Shown here: positions 55,661 through 64,000 of the stretch, in pieces | How positions within the stretch are numbered: the first letter of the stretch is position 1 | Layout: each line of letters opens with the position of its first letter | NCBI GenBank assembly: GCA_965218495.1 | Contig: OZ244626.1 | Coordinates: forward strand, 2,232,001-2,296,000 | DNA: 64,000 nt | Source of the DNA: G965218495 sp965218495 | GTDB taxonomy: Bacteria; Bacteroidota; Rhodothermia; Rhodothermales; Bin80 | Direction: 5' to 3' | The notes under the pieces: generated by a model | What the model saw: only the letters and a program-made list of their open reading frames with translations | Databases searched by the model: none | What the model was told of the DNA's origin: nothing | Made by a program: the position numbers and the translations under genes

Positions 55661-58063
55661 CTAGAATGGACTATACGCTCCTACACCAACCTGAATTGGT
55701 CCTCCGCCAAGCGGCTGCGAAAAGTCAATTCGCATGAATCCGAGTACGCCGCCCAACGAGACGCCTAACTCGTGATACGAACCATGAGTCCCTATTCGGG
55801 TCGGTCTGAAGCCCTCGCCGCCAACGCCCCTATCCGGTAGCCACGTTCTGGCGTGACCGCCGAAAACCATGATGCTGTATCCTCTGCGTACCAGACCGCG
55901 GAGCCTTAGAATCTCGAATATCATTGTACGGAAGTTGTGCTCCCAAAAGAACGCCACCAGGTCGTCGCCTTCAAATGGCCGCTCCTGGCTAGAGCGCAGC
56001 GCACCAAACTGCGCGTAGCCTCCTAACTGGTTGTCCACTATGAATGCCCGCTGTGTTGGCAGATCGTCGCTTCCAAGGCCAGCCTTGAAGCGCAAATCCA
56101 ACATAGCCGGCAGCAGGCGCCTTCGGCCGAGCGTTGGCTGGCGCCAGGTGGCGTCCAGCCAAAATCGCTGGAAGGAATAGTCTGACTTGGGCGTGCCGAA
56201 TTCGGCGTTGATTCTTAGCGTGCGGTTTCCGCGCCTTCCAGCAAAAAACCTACGGCGCCCAATGGTCAAGTTAGCCGACACCGACTGCATACGCCCTGGA
56301 GTGATGGCGGGGTTTTCACCCAAAGGCGGCCTCCCGCGAACGTCGTAGCTCGTAGTCAGCGGCAAAGACTTGTGGTCTTCGTTTCGAAACATTCCCCAAA
56401 CCCGCATCCCGATCCCATCAAGATTCACGCCGGCTGTCGTATGGAATCCTTTGCGCCCATAGTAGTCAAAGTAGTCTGCCCTGCCAAGCACCATAGCTAG
56501 CCCATTATGCAGCGGAGAGGGGTAGCTGTCCTCCCCGTAGCGGCGTGCCACGCGAGCCTCATACTGGCCCTCGACAAACCCCGAAGTTTCACCTGACGAC
56601 TCAATGCCCGCGGAGACATGCCAGACCCAACGGTCACTGCCGGAAAGGCCTGAATTCCAACCGGCCCCGCCGCCGAGCGTGACGTACTGTCCAGCATCAT
56701 AGGATGTGTGCCAACCAAGGTGCATGCCCTCTACCCGGTTGTACCAAATACTTGGTTGAATCAAATCCAAGAAGGCCAGACGCTGTGCGGCCCGGTTCGT
56801 GTCGGGCTCACCTCCGTCATCGTTAGCATCAAACCCCCCGCCAAATCGCAGGGCCATGCGGCCTACTAGGCCACCCGGCGTGAATGTGTCGACGAATTCC
56901 TGCTCAATATCCGGGTTGTCATAGGCAGCGGTCTCTTCTGTGGTCAATGGGACAACAAGCCCTGGTTCAGAAAACACCTCCCCGGCATCTACGGCGACAG
57001 AATCCACCACGAGGCTGCCCTCCGCTGCATAGAGGTCTGCCGGCACCTCCACATTCACCTGGTAATCAGTAAACCGTGCCACATGGTCAATGTTGAAGGC
57101 GGGAAATGTCAGCAGCCCGGGTACGCTGATCTCCGCGACAACTTTGGACCTGAAGTCCACCGGCATCCAATAGTCACCTCCGAACGAGGAAAACTGTTGC
57201 CGGTACGTCACTTCGAAGCGCTTGATAGGCTGGGGAAACAGAAATGACTCGCCGGGCTGTAGCTCCGCGCCAATCATCGCAAAGGCGCTGTCAAGGATCG
57301 CCACGTTTCCCCGGAAGGCACTGCCAAGCCGGCTCTTGGGTTCCACCAAGATGTCGTAGACCACAACGCCATCAAGCATACGGGTACCCTCCAGCGAAAA
57401 GTCGTAAGTGCCCAGCGCATCCGGATGGGTTACGCCGACCAGGTTGTGGCCGGCTATAAAGAGATTGTCGTCATACAAGTTTGCCACAGTCTGGGCCACG
57501 GGCATGACCGATTCGCTGAGGAACGAGTTGGCCGTGGAGCGGCTGCCTGTGATGCGCTCCTTCATTCCGCGACCGCGGTCCCAGTACGCCTTAGACGCTG
57601 ACTCCATGATCCAAACGATACTGGAATCGCCGGCGATGGTAAACCGACTGTACGCTTGCGCCTCATAGGAATCCAACGCAGATCGCCACCGCTTCTTGCG
57701 CTCGATCACCTCGTGCATAATGCTGATCGCGGGATCTTCGCCGCCAACCGTGATTGTTGGCATCAAATAAGGCGCCGGCACAAGGCTGAAGTCCTGCACC
57801 AAGACATCGTCTTCTACAACAACCCGTCGTGCCGTCGCGTAGCCGACAAAGCCCACAACGAGTGTCACCGGAAATGCGTCGACCTTCAGCTCATAGCGGC
57901 CTTCCCCATTGGTGATGGTTCCACGGTACGTACCCTCCAGGTGGATCGTTGCCTCCTGCATCGGGAATCCGGTTTCGGCATCAGTCACACGTCCGTGAAT
58001 AACCTGCGCGTTGGATGCCGCGGCGAGAAGGAGACTCACCAGTAACCATAGAGCATACTGCAT
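55661..58063 (-). CDS. DUF5686/carboxypeptidase-regulatory-like outer-membrane protein
   Basis: An intact 800-residue protein. Signal peptide residues 1-19 (LAAASNAQ). A CarboxypepD_reg-like domain (VIHGRVTDAETGFPMQEATIHL) at 20-105 is followed by the DUF5686 middle region (EVIERKKRWRSALDSYEAQAYSRF..) and, from about 440, an outer-membrane beta-barrel whose strands show aromatic-alternating patterns, ending in VGVGAYSPF. The architecture resembles Omp85/FhaC-type barrels in style but the function of DUF5686 is unknown. 34 bp separate it from the upstream barrel paralogue. Confidence 0.9.
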   Translation of the reverse strand: MQYALWLLVSLLLAAASNAQVIHGRVTDAETGFPMQEATIHLEGTYRGTITNGEGRYELKVDAFPVTLVVGFVGYATARRVVVEDDVLVQDFSLVPAPYLMPTITVGGEDPAISIMHEVIERKKRWRSALDSYEAQAYSRFTIAGDSSIVWIMESASKAYWDRGRGMKERITGSRSTANSFLSESVMPVAQTVANLYDDNLFIAGHNLVGVTHPDALGTYDFSLEGTRMLDGVVVYDILVEPKSRLGSAFRGNVAILDSAFAMIGAELQPGESFLFPQPIKRFEVTYRQQFSSFGGDYWMPVDFRSKVVAEISVPGLLTFPAFNIDHVARFTDYQVNVEVPADLYAAEGSLVVDSVAVDAGEVFSEPGLVVPLTTEETAAYDNPDIEQEFVDTFTPGGLVGRMALRFGGGFDANDDGGEPDTNRAAQRLAFLDLIQPSIWYNRVEGMHLGWHTSYDAGQYVTLGGGAGWNSGLSGSDRWVWHVSAGIESSGETSGFVEGQYEARVARRYGEDSYPSPLHNGLAMVLGRADYFDYYGRKGFHTTAGVNLDGIGMRVWGMFRNEDHKSLPLTTSYDVRGRPPLGENPAITPGRMQSVSANLTIGRRRFFAGRRGNRTLRINAEFGTPKSDYSFQRFWLDATWRQPTLGRRRLLPAMLDLRFKAGLGSDDLPTQRAFIVDNQLGGYAQFGALRSSQERPFEGDDLVAFFWEHNFRTMIFEILRLRGLVRRGYSIMVFGGHARTWLPDRGVGGEGFRPTRIGTHGSYHELGVSLGGVLGFMRIDFSQPLGGGPIQVGVGAYSPF

Positions 58064-58097
58064 TATAGATCGCTGTTAGGACTGCATGCTCCCTGTC

Positions 58098-59552
58098 TTA
58101 GCAACTAGTATGCCCAACGCGAATTCTGGACGGCCTGCACTTCCGAAGGTTTTGTCCAAGTGAAGTGAGATCTATGCCCAAGCCCACGACCATGGGTCCG
58201 CCATCTAGGGACTTGGCAAAGTCGACCCGCACACCGTCAAAAAAGCCGCGCAGCGAAACACCAAGCTCATGGTACGTACCCTCTAACACCCTGCCAACTT
58301 GCATCGGATCGCCCTGCTCGTGAGAACCTTCGATAGTCCAGGTCCCGGTATGGCCGCCAAATGCGAGCAAGCTGATCCCGTCTCGTGCTAGGCCTCTCAA
58401 CCCTAAGGCCTCCAGACCCGCCTTTCCGAAGTTGTGCTCCCAGAAGACGGCTACCATCTTGTCTCCTTCAAATGGGGGACCAGTGACTGTCCGCAAGGCA
58501 CCGAAAGCCGAAAACACAGCGTGGCTGTTGTCGACAACAAACGCCCGCTGCAACGGCGGATTGCCCGTGCTGGTGCCCGCTGCCATACGAAGCGCCAGCG
58601 TTCCGGGATTCTTGCACTGCCGGCAGTACGTCGCCTGTTGCCAGCGGGCGTCTACCCAATATCGCCGAAATGAGAAGTCTGAGCCCGATGTGCTTGTTTC
58701 CGCTCCCAGTTCTAAGCTCCGGTCTACTGCGACCGCATTGCCGGACTGTGCTGCTCCGACTAGAATGTTGGCCGACACGGTCTGCAAGCGCCCTGGCGCA
58801 ATACCCGGGTTAGCCCGAAGCGGCGCCCCATTAAATAAGTCATAGCTTGTCGTGAGAGGCAGCGACGTATGGTCCTCACTCCGGAAGGTGGCCGACAGCC
58901 GCGTCCTGACGGCATCGAAATCCACGCCAGCCGTTCCGGCGAAACCCTCGCTTCGGTAGTAGTCGAAGTAATCATCACCCCCCAGCATCATTACCAAGCT
59001 GTTCAGGTTGGTTGGTACGTAGCTGGCCTCGCCATAGCGGCGCGCCGTACGCGCCAGGTACTGTCCTTTCAGAAAGACAGAATTCTTGCCGGTGGACTTG
59101 AGCCGTGCTGAAGCATGCCATGTCCAGCGATCGCCACCTGTGAGGCCCGAGCTCCAGCCGACACCTCCGCCAACCCTGAAATAGCGACTGGACTCGACCA
59201 TCCTATCCACCCCGAGATGCGCGCCATCTACACGATTGTACCAGGCATACGGTAGTATGTCTACCTCGTAGTGCGATTCATCGATGTCTCGGCTGTATTT
59301 CCCGGATGCGCTGACCTGCCTCGCCAGCATGCCAACCCGACTTGCTGGCATGTCACGTGAATCGCTTTGACCAACGGTGCCGGACTCGCAGAGACGGTAG
59401 CCGGACTCCGGATCCACGTACGTGCTGTCACCTTGATGGTCAGGGACCGGCACTTGCGCCTGAGCGCCTTGCGCAGCCCAAACGGTCAGCAGAAAAAGCA
59501 CAAGAGCCTTCGCCACAGGGCAACTGGGCTCGCTTTCGTAACGTGTTTTCAT
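58098..59552 (-). CDS. barrel-only DUF5686 paralogue
   Basis: A 484-residue protein with its own signal peptide (cleavage near AAQGAQAQ). It lacks the CarboxypepD_reg domain; a short linker leads straight to the barrel half, which aligns with the neighbouring 800-residue paralogue throughout: YAWYNRVDGAHLGV, GDDYFDYYRSEGFAGTAGVD, FWEHNFGKAGLEALGLRGLA and YHELGVSLRGFFDGVRVDFAK. This is likely a duplicated, shortened copy. Its start overlaps the stop of the patatin gene by 4 bp, indicating translational coupling. The C-terminus after LGIDLTSLG has a ~20-residue tail and no terminal aromatic, unlike the paralogue. Confidence 0.85.
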   Translation of the reverse strand: MKTRYESEPSCPVAKALVLFLLTVWAAQGAQAQVPVPDHQGDSTYVDPESGYRLCESGTVGQSDSRDMPASRVGMLARQVSASGKYSRDIDESHYEVDILPYAWYNRVDGAHLGVDRMVESSRYFRVGGGVGWSSGLTGGDRWTWHASARLKSTGKNSVFLKGQYLARTARRYGEASYVPTNLNSLVMMLGGDDYFDYYRSEGFAGTAGVDFDAVRTRLSATFRSEDHTSLPLTTSYDLFNGAPLRANPGIAPGRLQTVSANILVGAAQSGNAVAVDRSLELGAETSTSGSDFSFRRYWVDARWQQATYCRQCKNPGTLALRMAAGTSTGNPPLQRAFVVDNSHAVFSAFGALRTVTGPPFEGDKMVAVFWEHNFGKAGLEALGLRGLARDGISLLAFGGHTGTWTIEGSHEQGDPMQVGRVLEGTYHELGVSLRGFFDGVRVDFAKSLDGGPMVVGLGIDLTSLGQNLRKCRPSRIRVGHTSC

Positions 59553-60700
59553 GATGTTTCCTCCAGGAATGATTCGATGTTGTCTCTATTACGGCGCGCG
59601 TCTCTCCATCCGATCTCGATGACGGCCCCAAGGTAGTCAGGGTTAAACAGCAACATGCTGAGCCAGTCCGGGCTCTTTGTCTCACCCGTGCCCAAGCCTC
59701 GTGTAAACAAACGGACCGCGCCCCTGGCGCGTAGCTCATATTGGCTTGCAAGCTTCCCCAAGTCCACGGACGGTTCAATGCACAGGCAGCCAATCTCACG
59801 CAGCCCGACTCGGCTCCCGGGCGGGACATGCCGTATCAAGTAGTTCGTCCGTTCCAGAATCTCCACGTCGTGGTGAAGCGTGTCCAAGAAGATGGCGTTC
59901 ACTAGCATGCCAATGATTTGAGCCGCAGGCGGATAACCGATAGTAACCGGCGTGGCCGCTTCGGCTCGTGACCTCCGCTTCCGGGTCGAGATTACAATGA
60001 TGTCGGTAGCACCGAGGTGTACCGCTGGCGCGAGCGGAGCGCGCTGGCGAATGCCCCCGTCTCCGTACCAGTCACTACCTATACGGATGGCAGGGAAAAT
60101 TAGTGGCAGTGCCGTGGAAGCCAAGAAATGGTTTAGGCTCAACTCAGTCTGTATGCCCACACGTGTAGGCCGCTCCCATCCCTTAAGGCCTCTGCCCTGT
60201 ACCCAGGAAACGGTCTGCCCGGTCGAAAAGCGCGTGGTCGTCACGCAGGCGGCAGCAAGGTCACCCTTGGCAATATTCTCGCCAATCGCTGTGAGCACAC
60301 CGTCCTTACAGGGCAGGCGCGCAGCCAGAAAATCCCGAAGCGGCGTACAGTCAAGCAGGGCATCGGAAGCGTCATCGGTAGTCGGTTCATGCCGCCTGCG
60401 CCGAAAGCGCCGAACTAACGATAGCATTGATTCCGGTTTGAACACCTGGTGCTCATCCAACTCAAGCCAATGCTGTACCAGCCTTGGCGCCTGACTCAGG
60501 CCAGGATAGCTGGCCAGGAAGGCAGCATTGATAGCACCGGCCGACACGCCGGATATCAGCGGCACCTTGAATTCGGGAGCAAGCTCACCAATGTACTGCA
60601 GCACTCCGGCCTGATAGCCGGCCCGAGCCCCTCCCCCGCTGAGAACCAGGCACACCTGCCGCAAAGGCTGGTGGCGTTCTGCGGAGCCAGTAGATTCCAT
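59549..60700 (-). CDS. patatin-like phospholipase
   Basis: A 383-residue lipid acyl hydrolase. The oxyanion motif SGGGARAGYQAGVL is at 21-34, the nucleophile motif GVSAG has Ser53, and the catalytic Asp is in YGDGGIRQRAPLAPA. The C-terminal ~100 residues form a helical extension seen in bacterial RssA-like patatins. No signal peptide is present, so it should act in the cytosol or on the inner-membrane face. It is translationally coupled to a DUF5686 barrel gene. Pairing of patatin and barrel recalls PlpD-type fusions, but here they are separate and the patatin has no export signal. Confidence 0.92.
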   Translation of the reverse strand: MESTGSAERHQPLRQVCLVLSGGGARAGYQAGVLQYIGELAPEFKVPLISGVSAGAINAAFLASYPGLSQAPRLVQHWLELDEHQVFKPESMLSLVRRFRRRRHEPTTDDASDALLDCTPLRDFLAARLPCKDGVLTAIGENIAKGDLAAACVTTTRFSTGQTVSWVQGRGLKGWERPTRVGIQTELSLNHFLASTALPLIFPAIRIGSDWYGDGGIRQRAPLAPAVHLGATDIIVISTRKRRSRAEAATPVTIGYPPAAQIIGMLVNAIFLDTLHHDVEILERTNYLIRHVPPGSRVGLREIGCLCIEPSVDLGKLASQYELRARGAVRLFTRGLGTGETKSPDWLSMLLFNPDYLGAVIEIGWRDARRNRDNIESFLEETS

Positions 60701-61812
60701 AGAGGCGCTTTAATCGGGTCGACTGCTGACCTGTACCAGTGGTTGCATTCAACGCTTGCTAACCAAAGTACGTTGCTCTGAGCCAAGTTTCTGACACCGC
60801 GGTCTTCGAGTATTCACCTATGGGTCTTGAGCGGCTACGGTAACGCTATTGCAGAGGTCCAAGTCCCTAGACATGCTGGCGCAATCGCGCATATCGCAAT
60901 CCAGCATTTCCTGATTCGCACAAACGCAGCGTACCGTGGCGTGCGCTCACTACTTTATGCAAAAATCATGCAAGCACATTCCGGTGCCGCCCTCACGATT
61001 CAGTTTAACCAGTCAGGACATCACTAGTCATGTAGCTACGGCGCAATGGCGGGCCCGGGGCGCTCCCTGGTGGCCTTCGTTTGTGAGCGGCAAAGCGAGA
61101 CCGGGCCCAACAGAAGCCAAACTCCATGGCGCTGCCGGTGCGACCCAACGGACTGTAGCGATTGCTCGTCATCGCCTATGCCTTTAAAGCGAAGCTCCAC
61201 GACATATGAGCGAGACGCCATACGGTTGTGGACACGGAACGGGGCTTCTCCAAGCCGCAGAGTCCGCTTCGTCCGACTAGCAAGGCAGTGGCGCGAGCGA
61301 CAAGACTGTGACCTAATTCGTTCCACTTGGACCATGGGCTATTTGCTTACGAAGAGAACCGCGCCTTGTTAAATGCAGAGCTTGCGTCCAGCAGCGGCTC
61401 TGCATAGCCTGCCGCAACGCACAGGACTGAGCCACGTTGCAATGGAGTTAAGACTGCAGCAAGTGCGTGTTCGCAATGCCAATGCCGAAGAGCAATGACT
61501 CTCCGGTCATATTTCGCGTACCTAACGCGGAAAACGGGTTCAAATGGGTCAAAGCAGCGGCCGAACGTGCGGACAGCGTAGCGCTGCAATCGGTTGCTAC
61601 CCGCCAGCCCGGGTTTAACATTTGCGGCCTCAATTCCGGCACAATTTGGCGACCTTGCGAGGAAGATTAGGGGCGATTCACCGCTTTGCCCCCACTATGA
61701 CCTGTTTGTGGGCACATTATGTGCCTGATTTCCCCTCTTTGCCTCCGAGTTTACTCCACTTCTGAATATATCGTCTCGCTTCTCCACGATGTAGTGCCAT
61801 AATCGTATTGGC
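60701..61812. other. about 1.1 kb without a recognisable gene
   Basis: Short frames only. One plus-strand frame (60827-61027) encodes 66 residues without family resemblance. It lies between the patatin operon start and an IS1634 element, and may hold the patatin promoter near 60701-60800. Confidence 0.45.
61791..61800. repeat. 10-bp direct repeat flanking the IS1634 transposase (left)
   Basis: TGTAGTGCCA, also present at 63726-63735 in the same orientation. Could be a target duplication, but no terminal inverted repeats were found next to it, so it may be chance. Confidence 0.25.
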
Positions 61813-61881
61813 GTGCTTGTTTACACCGCGACCGGTGACTATATTGGCATCAGGGCAATCCCAACCACGCCGCACACTACT

Positions 61882-63693
61882 GTGTTTATACGCCGCGCAC
61901 TCACGCGAACCGGAGCGGACGGTACGCGCTACTACACCTTCCGGCTGTGTCAGGCCAAGCGGGAGGGAGACCGGGTGCGACAACGGACGCTGCTGAACCT
62001 CGGCGCACATTTCAAGGTCGATAAGAAGCACTGGCGATGTCTGTGCCAGCGTATTGAGACGGTGCTGATGGGGCAGCTCGAGCTATGGCCGGACTTGTCC
62101 GCTCACATCGAAGGCGAAGCGCAGCGCATCGCGGCCCTGTTGGCGGCGCGTGGCGCGGAGGTGATCGAGCATACCGACCGCAACGGGGCCGTGGCAGACT
62201 GGCGTGTGGTCAATGCCAACGCCATCAAGACGATCCGATCGCGTACGGTGGGCGTGGAGCACGTAGGGCTGTGGGCTATGGAGCAGTTGAAGATGCCCGC
62301 GCTCTTTGACAGGCTGCAGATGACCCCCTCCATGCGGCGCGCTGCCATTGGCAGCATCATCGGACGCTTGGCGCAGCCGGGCAGTGAACGGGCCACCAAG
62401 CATTGGCTGGAGCGCAACAGTGGCCTGGACGAGTTTGTGGGCGGTTCCTATGAAGCGATGGGACCCATGCACCTCTATCGGGCAAGCGACCTGCTCGTGC
62501 GGCATCAGCAAGCCATAGAGCAGCACCTCTTTACGCAGGCGCTGGATCTGTTTGCTGCGCGTCCAACGGTCACGCTTTACGATCTGACCAACACATTTCT
62601 GGAGGGTACCGGGGCCAACATAGACAAGGCAAAGCGTGGTCACTCGAAGGAGCGGCGCCGCGATTGTCCCTTATTGACCTTGGCCCTGGTCCTGGACGGG
62701 AGCGGCTTCGTACGCAAGAGCAAGGTCTTCGCGGGCAATGTGCGGGAGCACCGCACGCTAGAGGAGATGCTGGCGGTACTGCAAGCGGGTCCCGAGGCGC
62801 TCGTGGTGATGGATCGGGGCATAGCGACCGAAGATCGTATACAATGGCTGCATGCGCAGAAGTACCAGTACATTGTGGTCGCGCGGGAGCGCAGGCGGGT
62901 CTTTGATCCTGAGGCAGCACAAACACTTACGACGGCCGGTGGTGAGCGTCTATCCCTATACCGGCAGGTACAGGACGACCAGGTGCGGCTCTATTGCTAC
63001 TCTGCGTCCCGGGCTGCGAAGGAGCAAGCCATAGTGGCACGGCAGACCGCAGCGTTTGAGCAGGCCCTGAAGAAACTGTCCGACGGGCTCTCCCGCCCGC
63101 GCACGCATAAGCGACTCGAGGTGGTTTCTGAGCGCCTCGGGCGCCTGAAGGAGCGATACGGAGGGATAGGACAGCATTACGACATCACGGTGCAGCCTGA
63201 CGAAAGCGGCAAGCGCGCGCACACGATTGAATGGGAGCAGAGACTGCTACCGGGGTCCATGGCGACGCATCCAGGAGTGTACTGCCTGCGAAGCAATTTG
63301 GTGAACTGGACCGACGAAGCGTTGTGGCGCACCTACATCCGGCTCACCGACGTGGAAGCCGTGTTCCGCACCCTGAAGTCGGAACTGGGCCTACGACCAA
63401 TCTACCACTCGACGGGCCTGCGCGCCGAAGGGCATCTGTTCATCTCGGTCATCGCGTATCAGCTCGTGCAGGTAATCCGTACTCGCCTGCGTAGCCGAGG
63501 GCTCTCCTCCAGTTGGACGACGCTTCGAAGCATCCTTCAGCGACAAACGCGCACGACCAGTGTGTCCCCGTGCCGCGACGGGCGTACGCTCCATGTTCGC
63601 ACAACCGCACAGCCCGATCCCGAGCTCCGGTCGATCTATGACGCCTTGGGAATAGATTACAAGCCCCTCTCTACGAAGAAGACCGTCGTCTGA
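61882..63693 (+). CDS. IS1634-family transposase
   Basis: About 603 residues, intact. The IS1634 hallmarks include VTLYDLTNTFLEG (first Asp), ALVVMDRGIATEDRIQWLHAQKYQYIVV (second Asp) and a Glu-bearing end block DVEAVFRTLKSELGLRPIYH followed by EGHLFISVIAYQLVQVIR. The frame is open upstream to 61813. The GTG at 61882 gives the usual N-terminus (VFIRRALTR); the earlier start is possible. No premature stop or frameshift was seen, so it may be active. Terminal repeats not identified. Confidence 0.85.
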   Translation: MFIRRALTRTGADGTRYYTFRLCQAKREGDRVRQRTLLNLGAHFKVDKKHWRCLCQRIETVLMGQLELWPDLSAHIEGEAQRIAALLAARGAEVIEHTDRNGAVADWRVVNANAIKTIRSRTVGVEHVGLWAMEQLKMPALFDRLQMTPSMRRAAIGSIIGRLAQPGSERATKHWLERNSGLDEFVGGSYEAMGPMHLYRASDLLVRHQQAIEQHLFTQALDLFAARPTVTLYDLTNTFLEGTGANIDKAKRGHSKERRRDCPLLTLALVLDGSGFVRKSKVFAGNVREHRTLEEMLAVLQAGPEALVVMDRGIATEDRIQWLHAQKYQYIVVARERRRVFDPEAAQTLTTAGGERLSLYRQVQDDQVRLYCYSASRAAKEQAIVARQTAAFEQALKKLSDGLSRPRTHKRLEVVSERLGRLKERYGGIGQHYDITVQPDESGKRAHTIEWEQRLLPGSMATHPGVYCLRSNLVNWTDEALWRTYIRLTDVEAVFRTLKSELGLRPIYHSTGLRAEGHLFISVIAYQLVQVIRTRLRSRGLSSSWTTLRSILQRQTRTTSVSPCRDGRTLHVRTTAQPDPELRSIYDALGIDYKPLSTKKTVV

Positions 63694-63725
63694 TCGGCAG
63701 TACTAAAAGTCCTTCCGTAGTCCAT

Positions 63726-63735
63726 TGTAGTGCCA
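63726..63735. repeat. 10-bp direct repeat flanking the IS1634 transposase (right)
   Basis: TGTAGTGCCA, identical to 61791-61800. Confidence 0.25.
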
Positions 63736-63896
63736 GAAGAGGCATTTATGGGTGACGTATGTCCCTGAATATAAAGGACTTGTGAAAAGTGCATGGTAAA
63801 CTTGGGCCAGCGCACCAGCACCGCAAGGTGATCGAAATAATTCTAGCACTGACGGCCTTCAGAATGGATCGTCGCTGGTAACAGCGAAGCCCATGC

Positions 63897-64000
63897 CTAC
63901 TCGGGTGTAACCTCAGCTACGAGCCGGTCCGCGTCGTAGATGTGTTCCAGCGCTTCGAGGATTCCACGTGAATCCACCGAAACGGCACGGGCGGCACGGT
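63897..64000 (-). CDS. C-terminal end of a gene entering from the right edge
   Basis: A minus-strand frame ending in TAG reads RAARAVSVDSRGILEALEHI YDADRLVAEVTPE. It is open to the window edge and looks helical and protein-like. Too short to assign. The DNA from 63694 to 63896 shows no gene. Confidence 0.45.
   Translation of the reverse strand, partial: RAARAVSVDSRGILEALEHIYDADRLVAEVTPE

Noticed and set aside
59440..59829. A minus-strand frame across the patatin/barrel junction
   Set aside because: It is out of frame with both well-supported genes and has no family match.
1..64000. tRNA genes or a defence-system operon
   Set aside because: No cloverleaf-like T-arm sequence and no nuclease, toxin-antitoxin, restriction-modification or CRISPR-Cas signature was recognised by eye.

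Overview
The window looks like a contiguous chromosome segment from a Bacteroidota/Rhodothermota (FCB-group) bacterium with a GC-rich genome. This rests on a DUF4292 lipoprotein, several DUF5686/CarboxypepD_reg outer-membrane proteins, a C-terminal type IX secretion (T9SS) sorting domain on a WD40 protein, six-bladed propeller lipoproteins, TamB, and a few promoter-like TAnnTTTG boxes of the Bacteroidota kind. No tRNA, rRNA or CRISPR array was recognised.

Left part (1-26 kb) is mostly dense housekeeping DNA: nadK, a DUF4292 lipoprotein, lpdA, metG, a histidine cluster with an embedded proline gene (hisB-proC-hisH-hisA-hisF) ending in a clear terminator, then an IS1380 relic. Next come a secreted 14-repeat WD40 protein preceded by a decayed subtilase, a bacilliredoxin, an NlpC/P60-like lipoprotein lacking the catalytic Cys, greA, threonine aldolase, an FAH-family hydrolase, rplU-rpmA, a PpiD-like chaperone, dapF, phoH, a WG-repeat protein, panC, fumC and an HtrA protease.

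26.6-31.8 kb is the most structured part. The operon htrA / ACT-domain gene / UPF0210 gene is interrupted by an antisense group II intron (26777-30140). The intron is itself interrupted inside domain VI by an IS4-family element (26804-28303) with 19-bp terminal inverted repeats and a 13-bp target duplication. Removing the intron at its inferred ends restores one 146-codon reading frame for the ACT gene.

31.8-44.4 kb carries aroB, a secreted sulfatase, a sialate-O-acetylesterase-like lipoprotein, a 1516-residue TamB homologue, an AlkA-type glycosylase, an RluA-type pseudouridine synthase, a dolichol-kinase-like membrane protein and a DUF488 protein.

44.5-64 kb is accessory DNA: a possible relaxase relic, IS5-like, IS3, IS1595 and IS1634 elements, two six-bladed propeller proteins, and a minus-strand cluster coding for a patatin-like phospholipase, a DUF5686 barrel protein, a full DUF5686 protein and a third DUF5686 gene broken by a frameshift and an exactly defined IS1595 insertion. 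Several transposases carry in-frame TGA codons or frameshifts, so much of the mobile DNA appears to be decaying.
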